Positions 1-6,492 of a stretch of DNA of 21,288 nucleotides are shown here, one piece after another. The notes under the pieces are model-generated. The model did not search any database. It saw nothing but the letters and a program-made list of their open reading frames with translations, and was not told the origin of the DNA. Each line of letters starts with the position of its first letter. The first letter of the stretch is position 1. Position numbers and translations under genes: made by a program. Source of the stretch: a virus; the IMG/VR virus record IMGVR_UViG_3300040946_000233, positions 1 to 21,288 of that record. One strand, written 5' to 3'.

Positions 1-173
1 GCGATCTGGTCAGCGTCATCACGCCGTTCGAGCCGAAGCGGACGGTTGAGTGCGAAGTGCGGCCCGGCGATACGGTGCTCTACGAGCGCTTCCAGCAGCA
101 CGAATTTTACCTGCATGGCGAGACGTATAACTTCGTCTACGAAGAGCAGTTCATTGCGGCGGTGTTAGAGTGA
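1..173 (+). CDS. GroES-like co-chaperonin, C-terminal part (5' end outside window)
   Basis: The open frame enters from the left edge (first whole codon at base 3) and stops with TGA at 171-173, giving the last 56 residues. From a GD dipeptide to the end, the 35 residues align without gaps to the C-terminal part of E. coli GroES: GDTVLY matches GDIVIF, a GET turn sits where GroES has NEE, and the end IAAVLE matches ILAIVE. GroES caps the GroEL chamber during protein folding. Phages such as T4 (gp31) carry their own version to fold coat protein, and P22-type coat folding mutants are known GroEL/ES clients. The mobile loop that contacts GroEL lies outside the window, so function cannot be confirmed. 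The stop overlaps the next start (GTGA). An unrelated beta-barrel protein is possible. Confidence 0.68.
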   Translation, partial: DLVSVITPFEPKRTVECEVRPGDTVLYERFQQHEFYLHGETYNFVYEEQFIAAVLE

Positions 174-403
174 TCCGGCTCTACTTCAACCGCCGCGGCC
201 AGCGTCCCTGGAGCATCGACAGCGGCGCCGGTACGGAGGAGCGCTCCTTCAAACGCGTCGATGTCGAGACCACCGGCAAGACGAAATTCGATCCGCGCAA
301 CTTAGGTTCCGAGGATTTCCCGTGCGCCTGGCTCGAATTCGAAAACGCCCTGGCGATGTACACGCCCATCAGTGAGAATGCTTCGATATGGCCCAAGCTC
401 TGA
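170..403 (+). CDS. Small hypothetical phage protein (77 aa)
   Basis: The GTG start at 170 overlaps the stop of the GroES-like gene by four bases (GTGA), a coupling that supports both genes and this start. The product is a compact mixed alpha/beta-like protein rich in Arg, Asp and Phe/Trp, with no signal peptide, membrane span or cysteine motif. I do not recognise its family. The antisense frame over the same bases looks like a shadow. It lies just before a sigma70-like promoter, so it probably ends the upstream transcription unit. Confidence 0.6.
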   Translation: MIRLYFNRRGQRPWSIDSGAGTEERSFKRVDVETTGKTKFDPRNLGSEDFPCAWLEFENALAMYTPISENASIWPKL

Positions 404-418
404 ACCACTGGCTGCTGA

Positions 419-446
419 TTGACGATCTACCCGTCTGTGATACAAT
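419..446 (+). promoter_or_regulatory. Sigma70-type promoter
   Basis: TTGACG (419-424) and TACAAT (441-446) are separated by 16 bases, close to the sigma70 consensus. The expected start of transcription is about 453, roughly 13 bases before the ATG at 466, leaving room for the GAGGTGA ribosome site. It sits in the 62-base gap after the 77-residue gene and would drive the small-gene run before the portal. Confidence 0.65.
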
Positions 447-465
447 CGCGCGCAGAGGTGACAAG

Positions 466-672
466 ATGGCTTTCAAGCATGGCAGCGCGTCGCGGGATCG
501 GGACGAAGGCGTGGAGTTCTCGAAGAAAGAAGAGGATCTCCACCACGTCGAAAACATGAAGGACTCCGGCGGGATGTCGATGAAGAGCATGCACGGCAAG
601 GAAATGCGAAATGCCGCGCACCATACCGGGCGGCCAGTTTCGGAGCACAAAGAGCCGCACGAGGGCATGTAG
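466..672 (+). CDS. Small charged His/Lys/Glu-rich phage protein (68 aa)
   Basis: ATG at 466 was chosen over an in-frame ATG at 388 because GAGGTGA lies just upstream at proper spacing and the promoter at 419-446 would make the longer start untranscribed. The product is very hydrophilic, with many His, Lys, Glu and Met residues and a predicted helical middle (EGVEFSKKEEDLHHVENMK). Small proteins of this kind are common between terminase and portal genes of phages, usually without known function. No domain is recognised. About 90 bases without a gene follow. Confidence 0.6.
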   Translation: MAFKHGSASRDRDEGVEFSKKEEDLHHVENMKDSGGMSMKSMHGKEMRNAAHHTGRPVSEHKEPHEGM

Positions 673-762
673 GGCTTGCATCATCACGAGCGAGCCGCGC
701 GAATTGTATTCGAGTTCTCGCGGAAGCACCGATGGCGATTCGAATGGTTTAGGAGAAAGCGA

Positions 763-1122
763 ATGGGCGAAACACTTCAGGCAGGGCAGACAGTTTCGGT
801 GATCGGCTCGCCGGTCAACGCGCAGGGCGGCGCATCGCAAGCCGTCCTCTCGGCGCAGGCGTACAGCTCCAGCGACCCGACGGTGTTCACTGTCGCGCCA
901 GACCCATCCACGCCTGGCGGAGTCATCATCACCGCTGTGGCACCGGGAACAGCGACGTTGACCGAGACCGCGACCGCTACCGAAGTCAGCGGCGCTACCG
1001 GGAGCATCATGGGCGTGGCGACCATCGTCGTGACTCCGGCGCCCGTGGCTCCTGCGGAGAGCATTGTGTTCACGTTCGGGACGCCGGAAACACCGGCTGT
1101 CGCATCGTTGGTCAAGGGGTAG
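763..1122 (+). CDS. Ig-like (Big2-type) domain protein (119 aa)
   Basis: The ATG at 763 has AGGAGA at good spacing. An upstream in-frame start at 676 would add a basic stretch without a ribosome site, so the shorter form is preferred. The Thr/Ala/Val-rich sequence has the pattern of bacterial Ig-like group 2 domains: a strand with SVIGSP, then SSDPTVFTVAPD, then the typical turn GVIITAVAPGTATLTET, and a final strand GVATIVVTP. Such domains often decorate phage capsids or tails and bind cell-surface carbohydrate weakly. Nothing shows where it sits in the particle. No signal peptide is visible from the chosen start. Confidence 0.6.
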   Translation: MGETLQAGQTVSVIGSPVNAQGGASQAVLSAQAYSSSDPTVFTVAPDPSTPGGVIITAVAPGTATLTETATATEVSGATGSIMGVATIVVTPAPVAPAESIVFTFGTPETPAVASLVKG

Positions 1123-1124
1123 CC

Positions 1125-1271
1125 GTGGCATTCTGGGCATTCCTCGGCGGCATGGCGACGGGAGCAGTGATCGCTACGGTGACGCTGTTCTTCTGCCTGC
1201 CGCCGGAGGAAGTCCCGGAGCCATGGAAGACTTTCCCGCCCCGCGCCGCCGGAGCAGATCGATGCCACTAA
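1125..1271 (+). CDS. Single-span membrane peptide (48 aa)
   Basis: GTG start at 1125, two bases after the previous stop and behind an AAGGGG ribosome-site-like stretch. Residues 2-25 form one hydrophobic segment (MAFWAFLGGMATGAVIATV, then TLFFC), followed by a Pro/Glu-rich, then Arg-rich tail. The 3' end overlaps the next gene by ten bases. Small one-span peptides in phages include holins, spanin-like and superinfection proteins. The position before the portal is not diagnostic, so no function is assigned. Confidence 0.5.
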   Translation: MAFWAFLGGMATGAVIATVTLFFCLPPEEVPEPWKTFPPRAAGADRCH

Positions 1272-1414
1272 AGCCGGGAAAGAGTAAGGCCGTGATCTCG
1301 GAGAACATCCGCGAGATGGTTGCCGCCGGCCATCCGCAGAAGCAGGCTGTTGCCGCGTCGTTGCGAAATGCTGGCGTCGCGCGGAAGATCAGAAAACCGA
1401 TAGGCAAACCATGA
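1262..1414 (+). CDS. Small basic phage protein (50 aa), SENI/QKQAVA type
   Basis: ATG at 1262 lies inside the end of the preceding gene, and the TGA overlaps the next ATG (ATGA). The product is a short helical protein with the pattern KSKAVISENIREM, a GHPQKQAVAASLRNAG segment and a basic tail. Peptides with this pattern are common and conserved in many phage genomes, usually beside portal or terminase genes, and remain uncharacterised. The strong family pattern supports this as a real gene despite its size. Confidence 0.65.
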   Translation: MPLKPGKSKAVISENIREMVAAGHPQKQAVAASLRNAGVARKIRKPIGKP

Positions 1415-1614
1415 AAGTGCCCATTCCCAAGCTCCCGAAGATTACCGGAGTTGTGATGGTACGTCCCAAGGCAGTGGTGGGCCCACATGCGCCCGGCGTT
1501 GCGGCGACCTCGCCCGGTGGATTGCGGGCCCTACCGCTGGCACCCGGCCGCGTGGAGCGCAGCGCGGGCCGGAAGTTACTGCGGGGCAAGATCGGCAGCG
1601 GGAAGATAGATTGA
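1411..1614 (+). CDS. Small basic hypothetical protein (67 aa)
   Basis: ATG at 1411 overlaps the previous stop (ATGA), and its own TGA overlaps a following TTG start (TTGA). The product is Pro/Val-rich at the N terminus and Arg/Gly/Lys-rich at the C terminus, with no cysteines or membrane span. I do not recognise the family. The chained overlaps on both sides are the main support. Confidence 0.5.
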   Translation: MKVPIPKLPKITGVVMVRPKAVVGPHAPGVAATSPGGLRALPLAPGRVERSAGRKLLRGKIGSGKID

Positions 1615-1901
1615 ACATCGTCTGCAAAACTCGCGGCCACTTCTGGCGGGGCATCGGCTCGACCCAGGACATGAAGGAAATCAAGCAGGTCTGCCAGCGC
1701 TGCACCACGATGCGCACCGTGAAGACTTCCGAGTATAAGGAGAAACCGAATGCCGACAGCGGGATCGATGGCGAAGTCGGGCGGGAATTGGATCAAGGGC
1801 GCGATCAAGCACCCGGGTGCGTTGCACAAGGAACTGGGCGTGCCGAAGGGCAAGAACATTCCCTCCAAGACCCTGGCCAAGGCGGCAAAAGCTGGTGGTA
1901 A
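1611..1901 (+). CDS. Small zinc-ribbon-like protein (up to 96 aa), overlaps the next gene
   Basis: TTG start at 1611 within a TTGA overlap with the preceding stop. Residues 1-40 look like a short treble-clef or zinc-ribbon peptide: a Cys at 5, the pair RGHFW, then CQRC near residues 28-31. Phages often carry 40-50-residue proteins of this type. After about residue 46 the frame runs on through the next gene for about 150 bases with low-complexity Gly/Gln/Asp sequence typical of an unselected overprint. The N-terminal half therefore looks real while the C-terminal half may be a run-on after loss of an early stop. Confidence 0.45.
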   Translation: MNIVCKTRGHFWRGIGSTQDMKEIKQVCQRCTTMRTVKTSEYKEKPNADSGIDGEVGRELDQGRDQAPGCVAQGTGRAEGQEHSLQDPGQGGKSWW

Positions 1902-1950
1902 ACTCGGCAAGCGCGCACGCCTCGCCGAGACTCTGAAGAAACTCCACTAA
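1750..1950 (+). CDS. Small basic phage protein, KHPGALH/LAKAA family (66 aa)
   Basis: ATG at 1750 has AAGGAG eight bases upstream, which supports this start (an in-frame ATG at 1768 is the alternative). The core reads WIKGAIKHPGALHKELGVP, then a lysine-rich KTLAKAAKAGG segment and a final RARLAETLKKL helix. This pattern recurs in many phage genomes as a 50-70-residue protein of unknown role, probably nucleic-acid or head associated given its charge. It is the last gene before the portal. Confidence 0.75.
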   Translation: MPTAGSMAKSGGNWIKGAIKHPGALHKELGVPKGKNIPSKTLAKAAKAGGKLGKRARLAETLKKLH

Positions 1951-2000
1951 TGCAGGGGTCGGAACCGGAAACTACACGCCACGGGAAGACAGATACCTGA

Positions 2001-2006
2001 TATCCT
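2001..2006 (+). promoter_or_regulatory. TATCCT box before the portal gene (leaderless-type -10)
   Basis: TATCCT ends seven bases before the portal ATG and is preceded by TGA, which gives an extended -10 (TGn) form. No Shine-Dalgarno sequence lies before this ATG. Transcription would start at or very near the start codon. Confidence 0.4.
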
Positions 2007-2013
2007 GACCGCA

Positions 2014-4152
2014 ATGGCAGGGGACACTCTCACCGCCGATCAGATCGTCAAGGAAGCTCACGAGTTCTGGGTTATGGCTCGCGAGACCAATCGCGAGAAC
2101 ATCGCCTCAGCCGAGCGCGATCTCCGATTCCTGAACAACGATCAGTGGAACGCCAAGCACAAGAAAGACCGTGAGGACCAAGGGCGTCCGGCGCTGGTAC
2201 TGAATGTACTCTGGCCTTACGTCAACCAGGTTTCTAACGACTATGCTCAGGCCGATGTCGCGCTTGAGATCGATCCTGTGGGTGATGGGGCGGATGAGGC
2301 TACCGCAGATGTTTACGAGGGTCTCATCCGCCACATCGAATACGAGTCCGACGCGAGCGACGCGCGCAACATGCGCTTCTTTTACGCCGTCGCATGCGGC
2401 GTCGGCTATTCGCGGCTGGTGACGGAGTACGAAGACGACGACACGCGCAACCAGGTCATCCGCATCGAGCGCATCCAAGATCCGTTCTCCGTCGTGATGG
2501 ACCCCTACGCGAACAAGCTCGATGGCTCAGACGCGCAGAAGGTCCTCGTGCTCGACTCCATGACCAAGGAAGCCTTCAAAGAGCGCTGGGGCGATTCCGT
2601 GGCGGCGCAGCAGAACTTCTATGAGGGCCAGTCGAACCCGGCGCCGGAATGGATCGGCATCGGGCCGAATTCGGGCAACGTCCAGGTTGCCGAGTATTGG
2701 AAGGTTTACGGCTTCGACGCGACCCGCGTGCAGATGAAGGATGGGTCGCTGAAGCTCGAAAGCGAAGTCACCGAGGAGGACATCGAGTATCTCGAAACGG
2801 GCGAAGACGGGAAACCGCTGACGCGCACCGACAAGACGCAGCGCCGCGTGGTTCAGTACATCGTCAACGGCGACGAGGTACTCGAAGAGAATGAGTGGAT
2901 CGGCAAATACATCCCGATCATCCGCCTTGTCGGCCGCGAACTGTTCGTCAAGGGCAAGCGCCAGTTGCTCTCGCTAATTCGATTCGCCATCGACGCCCAG
3001 ATCCTCGTGAACTGGAGCGCCACCAACGAAGCTGAGACGCTGGCTCTTGCGCCGCGGGACACGATCCTGGTGACGCCGCACGAAGTGGAGGGCTTCGAGC
3101 AAGAGTGGCAGACAGCCAACGAGCAGAATCTGCCGTACAAACGATTCAATCCCGACCCGCTCATGGGCAACTCGCGCCCTCAACGGCAGTCTATCGAACC
3201 TGCCATTCAAGCCGCGAGCGAAGCGAAGCAGCAGTCGATCCAGCACGTCCGCGACATCATCGGCCTCTTTCAGCAGGACATCGGACAGCAGAAGGGCGAT
3301 CAGTCCGGCGTTGCTATCGAGAAACTCCAGACCGCAGGCGACGTGGCAACGCAACACTTCTTCACCAACGCGCGGGCGTGCCTGAAATACGAGGGTCGCC
3401 AGCTCATCGATCTGATCCCCAAGATTTACGATACCGCGCGGCAAGTGCGCATCCTGCGTCCCGAGAGCGGCGCTGAAGTCGTTTGGGTCAACAGGCAATA
3501 CATCGACGAGCAAGGGCAAGCTAAGTTCCACGACCTGACGCAGGGCCGCTACGACGTTGTGGTCAACACCGGGCCGAGCGAGACGACGAAGCGGCAGAAA
3601 GCCTTCGTCCTGCTGTCGAAGCTCGCGCAGGCTTACCCGCAGATTGTGCAACTCGCGGGCGACATCATCTTCCGCAACTCCGACGTACCAGGTGCCTCGC
3701 AGATCGCAGACCGGCTCGAGAAAATGTTGCCGCCGCAACTTCAGCCGCAAGCGAATCCGATGGATCTGCCGCCGGCGCTCATGCAACAGATGCAGCAGGC
3801 GCTCGCCGAAAACCAGCAGCTCAAACAAGCGCTCGCCTCCGCCCAGGTGGATCTCAAACTTCAGCTTTCGAAAGCCGCCGCAGACAACGCTTCGAAGGAG
3901 CGCATCGCGGGTTTGAACAATCGGGTGCAACTCATCAAAGCGGAACTGGACGCGAAGAACAACGCGGTTACGGAATTGTTCCGAGGGCATCTCGAAGGGA
4001 TCGGCAAGCAACTGGACATGCTACACGAAACCGAGATGGCCCCCGGGGCCCAAGGGCTCATGCCTGGCGCGCAGTCGCCGCCGTTGCCGCCTCCGCCCCC
4101 CGGGATGCCAGGAACAGGCAGCACTCCGACGCCGCAGGGTGCTACGGTCTGA
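2014..4152 (+). CDS. P22-like portal protein (712 aa)
   Basis: Portal proteins form the dodecameric ring at one capsid vertex through which DNA is packaged and ejected. Length is close to P22 gp1 (725 residues). Family features are the N-terminal helix with RDLRFLNNDQWN (35-46), RPALVLNVLWPYVNQV (58-73) followed by DVALEIDPVG, GVGYSRLVTEYEDDD (129-143), and IERIQDPFSVVMDP (151-164). The last 130 residues are Gln/Ala-rich and helical, as expected for the portal barrel or crown, then end in a Pro/Gly-rich tail. No ribosome site is seen, and a TATCCT box sits seven bases upstream. Scaffold and coat follow, as in P22. Confidence 0.88.
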   Translation: MAGDTLTADQIVKEAHEFWVMARETNRENIASAERDLRFLNNDQWNAKHKKDREDQGRPALVLNVLWPYVNQVSNDYAQADVALEIDPVGDGADEATADVYEGLIRHIEYESDASDARNMRFFYAVACGVGYSRLVTEYEDDDTRNQVIRIERIQDPFSVVMDPYANKLDGSDAQKVLVLDSMTKEAFKERWGDSVAAQQNFYEGQSNPAPEWIGIGPNSGNVQVAEYWKVYGFDATRVQMKDGSLKLESEVTEEDIEYLETGEDGKPLTRTDKTQRRVVQYIVNGDEVLEENEWIGKYIPIIRLVGRELFVKGKRQLLSLIRFAIDAQILVNWSATNEAETLALAPRDTILVTPHEVEGFEQEWQTANEQNLPYKRFNPDPLMGNSRPQRQSIEPAIQAASEAKQQSIQHVRDIIGLFQQDIGQQKGDQSGVAIEKLQTAGDVATQHFFTNARACLKYEGRQLIDLIPKIYDTARQVRILRPESGAEVVWVNRQYIDEQGQAKFHDLTQGRYDVVVNTGPSETTKRQKAFVLLSKLAQAYPQIVQLAGDIIFRNSDVPGASQIADRLEKMLPPQLQPQANPMDLPPALMQQMQQALAENQQLKQALASAQVDLKLQLSKAAADNASKERIAGLNNRVQLIKAELDAKNNAVTELFRGHLEGIGKQLDMLHETEMAPGAQGLMPGAQSPPLPPPPPGMPGTGSTPTPQGATV

Positions 4153-4161
4153 AGTAGCCGC

Positions 4162-4191
4162 TTGACAGGTGTACCGGTACTGCCGTACCAT
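4162..4191 (+). promoter_or_regulatory. Sigma70-type promoter for scaffold and coat
   Basis: A perfect TTGACA (4162-4167) and a TACCAT (4186-4191) are 18 bases apart, between the portal stop and the scaffold start. Expected transcription start is about 4198, at the 5' edge of the hairpin at 4196-4217. A separate promoter here would allow the high coat and scaffold output a phage head needs. Confidence 0.6.
4171..4180. promoter_or_regulatory. Palindrome GTACCGGTAC in promoter spacer (candidate operator)
   Basis: A perfect ten-base palindrome lies between the -35 and -10 boxes of the scaffold promoter, the classic place for a repressor site. No repressor gene is visible in the window, so operator function is inference. 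Confidence 0.3.
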
Positions 4192-4195
4192 TCCA

Positions 4196-4217
4196 CTCAG
4201 TTACTTCTCAAACTGAG
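4196..4217 (+). promoter_or_regulatory. Perfect hairpin directly before the scaffold start codon
   Basis: CTCAGTT (4196-4202) and AACTGAG (4211-4217) are exact reverse complements around an eight-base loop, and ATG follows at 4218 with no gap. No Shine-Dalgarno sequence is present. The hairpin could control ribosome access or act as a binding site for scaffold protein, since P22 scaffold is known to regulate its own synthesis after transcription. Confidence 0.45.
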
Positions 4218-5177
4218 ATGCCTGAGGAAACGACAGCCGGCCAGCCCACCTCGTATGCCGAATTCACGGCTTTGATGGACCGTCCATCGGAAGCCGCGCC
4301 GGTCCAGGAGACTGAACGCACTGCTGAATCCGAAGGGACCGTAACCGACCCGGAAGGGTCCTCCGCCGCGACATCCGCTGACAATCCTGAGGGTGCCGAG
4401 GAAACTGATGAGGAAACGGAAGCCTCACTATCGCAGGTGCAAGACCCTTCGGTGTCCAAGCGAATCAAGAAATTGCTCGCCGATCGCCGGAAGGAACGGA
4501 CCGAGAACCAGAAGCTATTGCGGCAGATCGCGGATCTAACCACTCCGAAGGAAAAACCGCAAGAGACCGCGACACCAGCGCCTTCGGCAGCGAAGGACTG
4601 GTACGCCGACGACGATCCCAAGAACCCGAAGCCGAAGCAGGAGAATTTCAAGACCTGGGAGGAATTCAGCGACGCCGCCGCAGATTGGCGCGCCGAGCGG
4701 ACTCTCCAGAAACGGGAATTCGAGCGCAACCAGCAGCAGGTTCAGCGGGAGTTCACAACCGCTCGACAGCAGCTTGACGCCGAACATGCGGCGCGGCTGG
4801 AGAAGAGTCCGGTCAAGGACAAGGTGATGGAGTTGGTAGGGCCGGGCAAGGCGAAGGAGAAACTCTTCTTTCCTGATCCGGTTGCCGACTTCATCAAATC
4901 CTCGGAGTATGGCCCTGAAGTGTTCCTGAAGCTCCTGGAAGATGACACCGCGTACAAGGCAGTTGTGGCGATCCGTCATCCTCAGTTGCAATGGCGCGCG
5001 CTTCAGAAGATCGAAGCTACATTCTCGAAACCCGTCACACCTGAGAAAAAAGTTACCTCAGCCCCGAAACCTCCGACCGTTCTAGGGGGCCGTTCGACAC
5101 CCGCTGGAGCCGCAAAGCCTGAAGAGGCTGGCAGCTACAACGAGTTCAACCGGCTCATGGATCGCAAAGCAGGCTAG
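4218..5177 (+). CDS. Scaffolding protein (319 aa)
   Basis: Scaffolds guide coat assembly into the procapsid and leave before DNA is packaged. Identity is inferred from position between portal and coat, size near P22 gp8 (303 residues), and composition: very hydrophilic, Glu/Lys/Gln-rich, with an acidic disordered N-terminal third and a long helical middle (residues about 140-205). The motif SYxEFxxLMDR occurs twice, at residues 12-22 and 306-316, so both ends carry almost the same peptide. In P22 the coat-binding site is the C-terminal end. There is no ribosome site, and a perfect hairpin touches the ATG. Confidence 0.75.
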   Translation: MPEETTAGQPTSYAEFTALMDRPSEAAPVQETERTAESEGTVTDPEGSSAATSADNPEGAEETDEETEASLSQVQDPSVSKRIKKLLADRRKERTENQKLLRQIADLTTPKEKPQETATPAPSAAKDWYADDDPKNPKPKQENFKTWEEFSDAAADWRAERTLQKREFERNQQQVQREFTTARQQLDAEHAARLEKSPVKDKVMELVGPGKAKEKLFFPDPVADFIKSSEYGPEVFLKLLEDDTAYKAVVAIRHPQLQWRALQKIEATFSKPVTPEKKVTSAPKPPTVLGGRSTPAGAAKPEEAGSYNEFNRLMDRKAG

Positions 5178-5202
5178 GGCCTTTCCGCACAGAGGAAACT
5201 CG

Positions 5203-6465
5203 ATGGCAAACGTGATCCTTACGGATCAGGTCCTGACGTGGGCCGAACTCCGTATTCTCCGCAATTCGCTCAAAATCTGGGTGAATTGTTACGACGGCTA
5301 CCAGGATGAGTTCGGCAAGGCAGGTGCCAAGATCGGCTCAACCCTGATGGTCCGCAAACCCCAGCGATTTATCGCCGGGGATGGCCCTGGCTATGATCCG
5401 CAACCCCTGAGCGACACCGAGACGCCGCTGGTCTGCGACGTGTACAAGAAAGTGCACTTCGAGTTCAGCTCGACTGAGAAGACCCTCAGCTTGGACAAAT
5501 TCAGCGAACGGTACCTCATGAAAAGCGGTGTGGCCCTCGCCAACCAACTGGACTATCAAGCGGCGCAAGCGCTCGCGCTGAATAGCTTCCAGTATGTGGG
5601 AACGCCTGGCACCACGCCTACGACGAACACCACCTACACCAGCGCGAATGCTTTCCTGCGACGCATGGGCTTCCCGCCCGGTCCGCTGACCACGATGATC
5701 ATCAACTCGGACGCCTCGGTCCAGTTGATCGACCAATTGAAGACCCTCTTCAATCCACAGAAAGCCATCAGCCGGCAGAACGAAGAAGGCCTAATGGGGA
5801 CCGATTGGGGCGGCTCCGACTGGTACGAGGATGAAGGCCTCGCCATGCTGACGACCGGCGTTTATGCGACCGCCGGCACAGTCAACGGCGCGCAGTCTGC
5901 CGCTGGCGGAAACAACGGCACCATGACTCTGTTGACTCAGGCATGGACCTCGGGCGATGCGCTGAACGCTGGCGACAAGTTCACCATCGGCACTGCGGCA
6001 ACCGGAGTGCACGAAGTCAATCCGCAGACTCGGGTGAGCACCGGCAAGCTTCAGAAGTTCGTCGTGCTGCAATCCGTGACCGCCTCGGGCGGCGGCGCGA
6101 TGTCCATCATCTGCGCTCCCGCAATCACGCCTTCCGGCCAGTACCAGAACGTGGACGTTGCGGCCGCCACCGGCATGCAGATTACGCCGTGGCAGGATGA
6201 CGGATCGCTCGCCGCACCGGCTGCGATCAACACGCATCAGCTCCTGGGCTTCCATCGCGATGCGATGGCCGTCCTCACCGTGCCGCTCGATGTCGCGAAG
6301 TACCTCGATATGGGGTATGCCGACACCGACGAAGAGACCGGGATTCGCATGCGTATCACGCGGTCCTGGAACAACGTGTACGACGTCTGGCCGACGCGTA
6401 TCGACATCTTGGGCGGGTACAGCCCGCTCTACCGCGAGGCAGGCGTCTGCATCGCGAGTTCCTAA
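5203..6465 (+). CDS. Major coat protein, P22 gp5 type (420 aa)
   Basis: Length is close to P22 gp5 (430 residues). The start is supported by AGAGGA at good spacing. Residues 25-56 (IWVNCYDGYQDEFGKAGAKI, then GSTLMVRKPQRF) match the conserved N-terminal part of this family, where a tyrosine/aspartate stretch precedes a GxKIGxTxxxRKP strand. A Thr/Ser/Gly-rich middle (about residues 225-330) would correspond to the inserted I-domain and A-domain strands. Residues 380-415 (IRMRITRSWNNVYDVWPTRI) give the conserved C-terminal strand. It adopts the HK97 fold by family. It probably shares a transcript with the scaffold. Confidence 0.85.
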   Translation: MANVILTDQVLTWAELRILRNSLKIWVNCYDGYQDEFGKAGAKIGSTLMVRKPQRFIAGDGPGYDPQPLSDTETPLVCDVYKKVHFEFSSTEKTLSLDKFSERYLMKSGVALANQLDYQAAQALALNSFQYVGTPGTTPTTNTTYTSANAFLRRMGFPPGPLTTMIINSDASVQLIDQLKTLFNPQKAISRQNEEGLMGTDWGGSDWYEDEGLAMLTTGVYATAGTVNGAQSAAGGNNGTMTLLTQAWTSGDALNAGDKFTIGTAATGVHEVNPQTRVSTGKLQKFVVLQSVTASGGGAMSIICAPAITPSGQYQNVDVAAATGMQITPWQDDGSLAAPAAINTHQLLGFHRDAMAVLTVPLDVAKYLDMGYADTDEETGIRMRITRSWNNVYDVWPTRIDILGGYSPLYREAGVCIASS

Positions 6466-6492
6466 ACCTGAGAGGATCAAAGGAGAATCAAC

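Noticed and set aside
427-1140. 237-codon minus-strand frame across several small + strand genes
   Set aside because: It crosses a good promoter and well-formed Shine-Dalgarno starts on the + strand, and its composition is shadow-like.
2974-4011. 345-codon open frame on the minus strand opposite the portal gene
   Set aside because: Arg/Leu-rich composition is typical of the antisense of a GC-rich gene. The + strand portal is well supported by family motifs, and there is no start signal.
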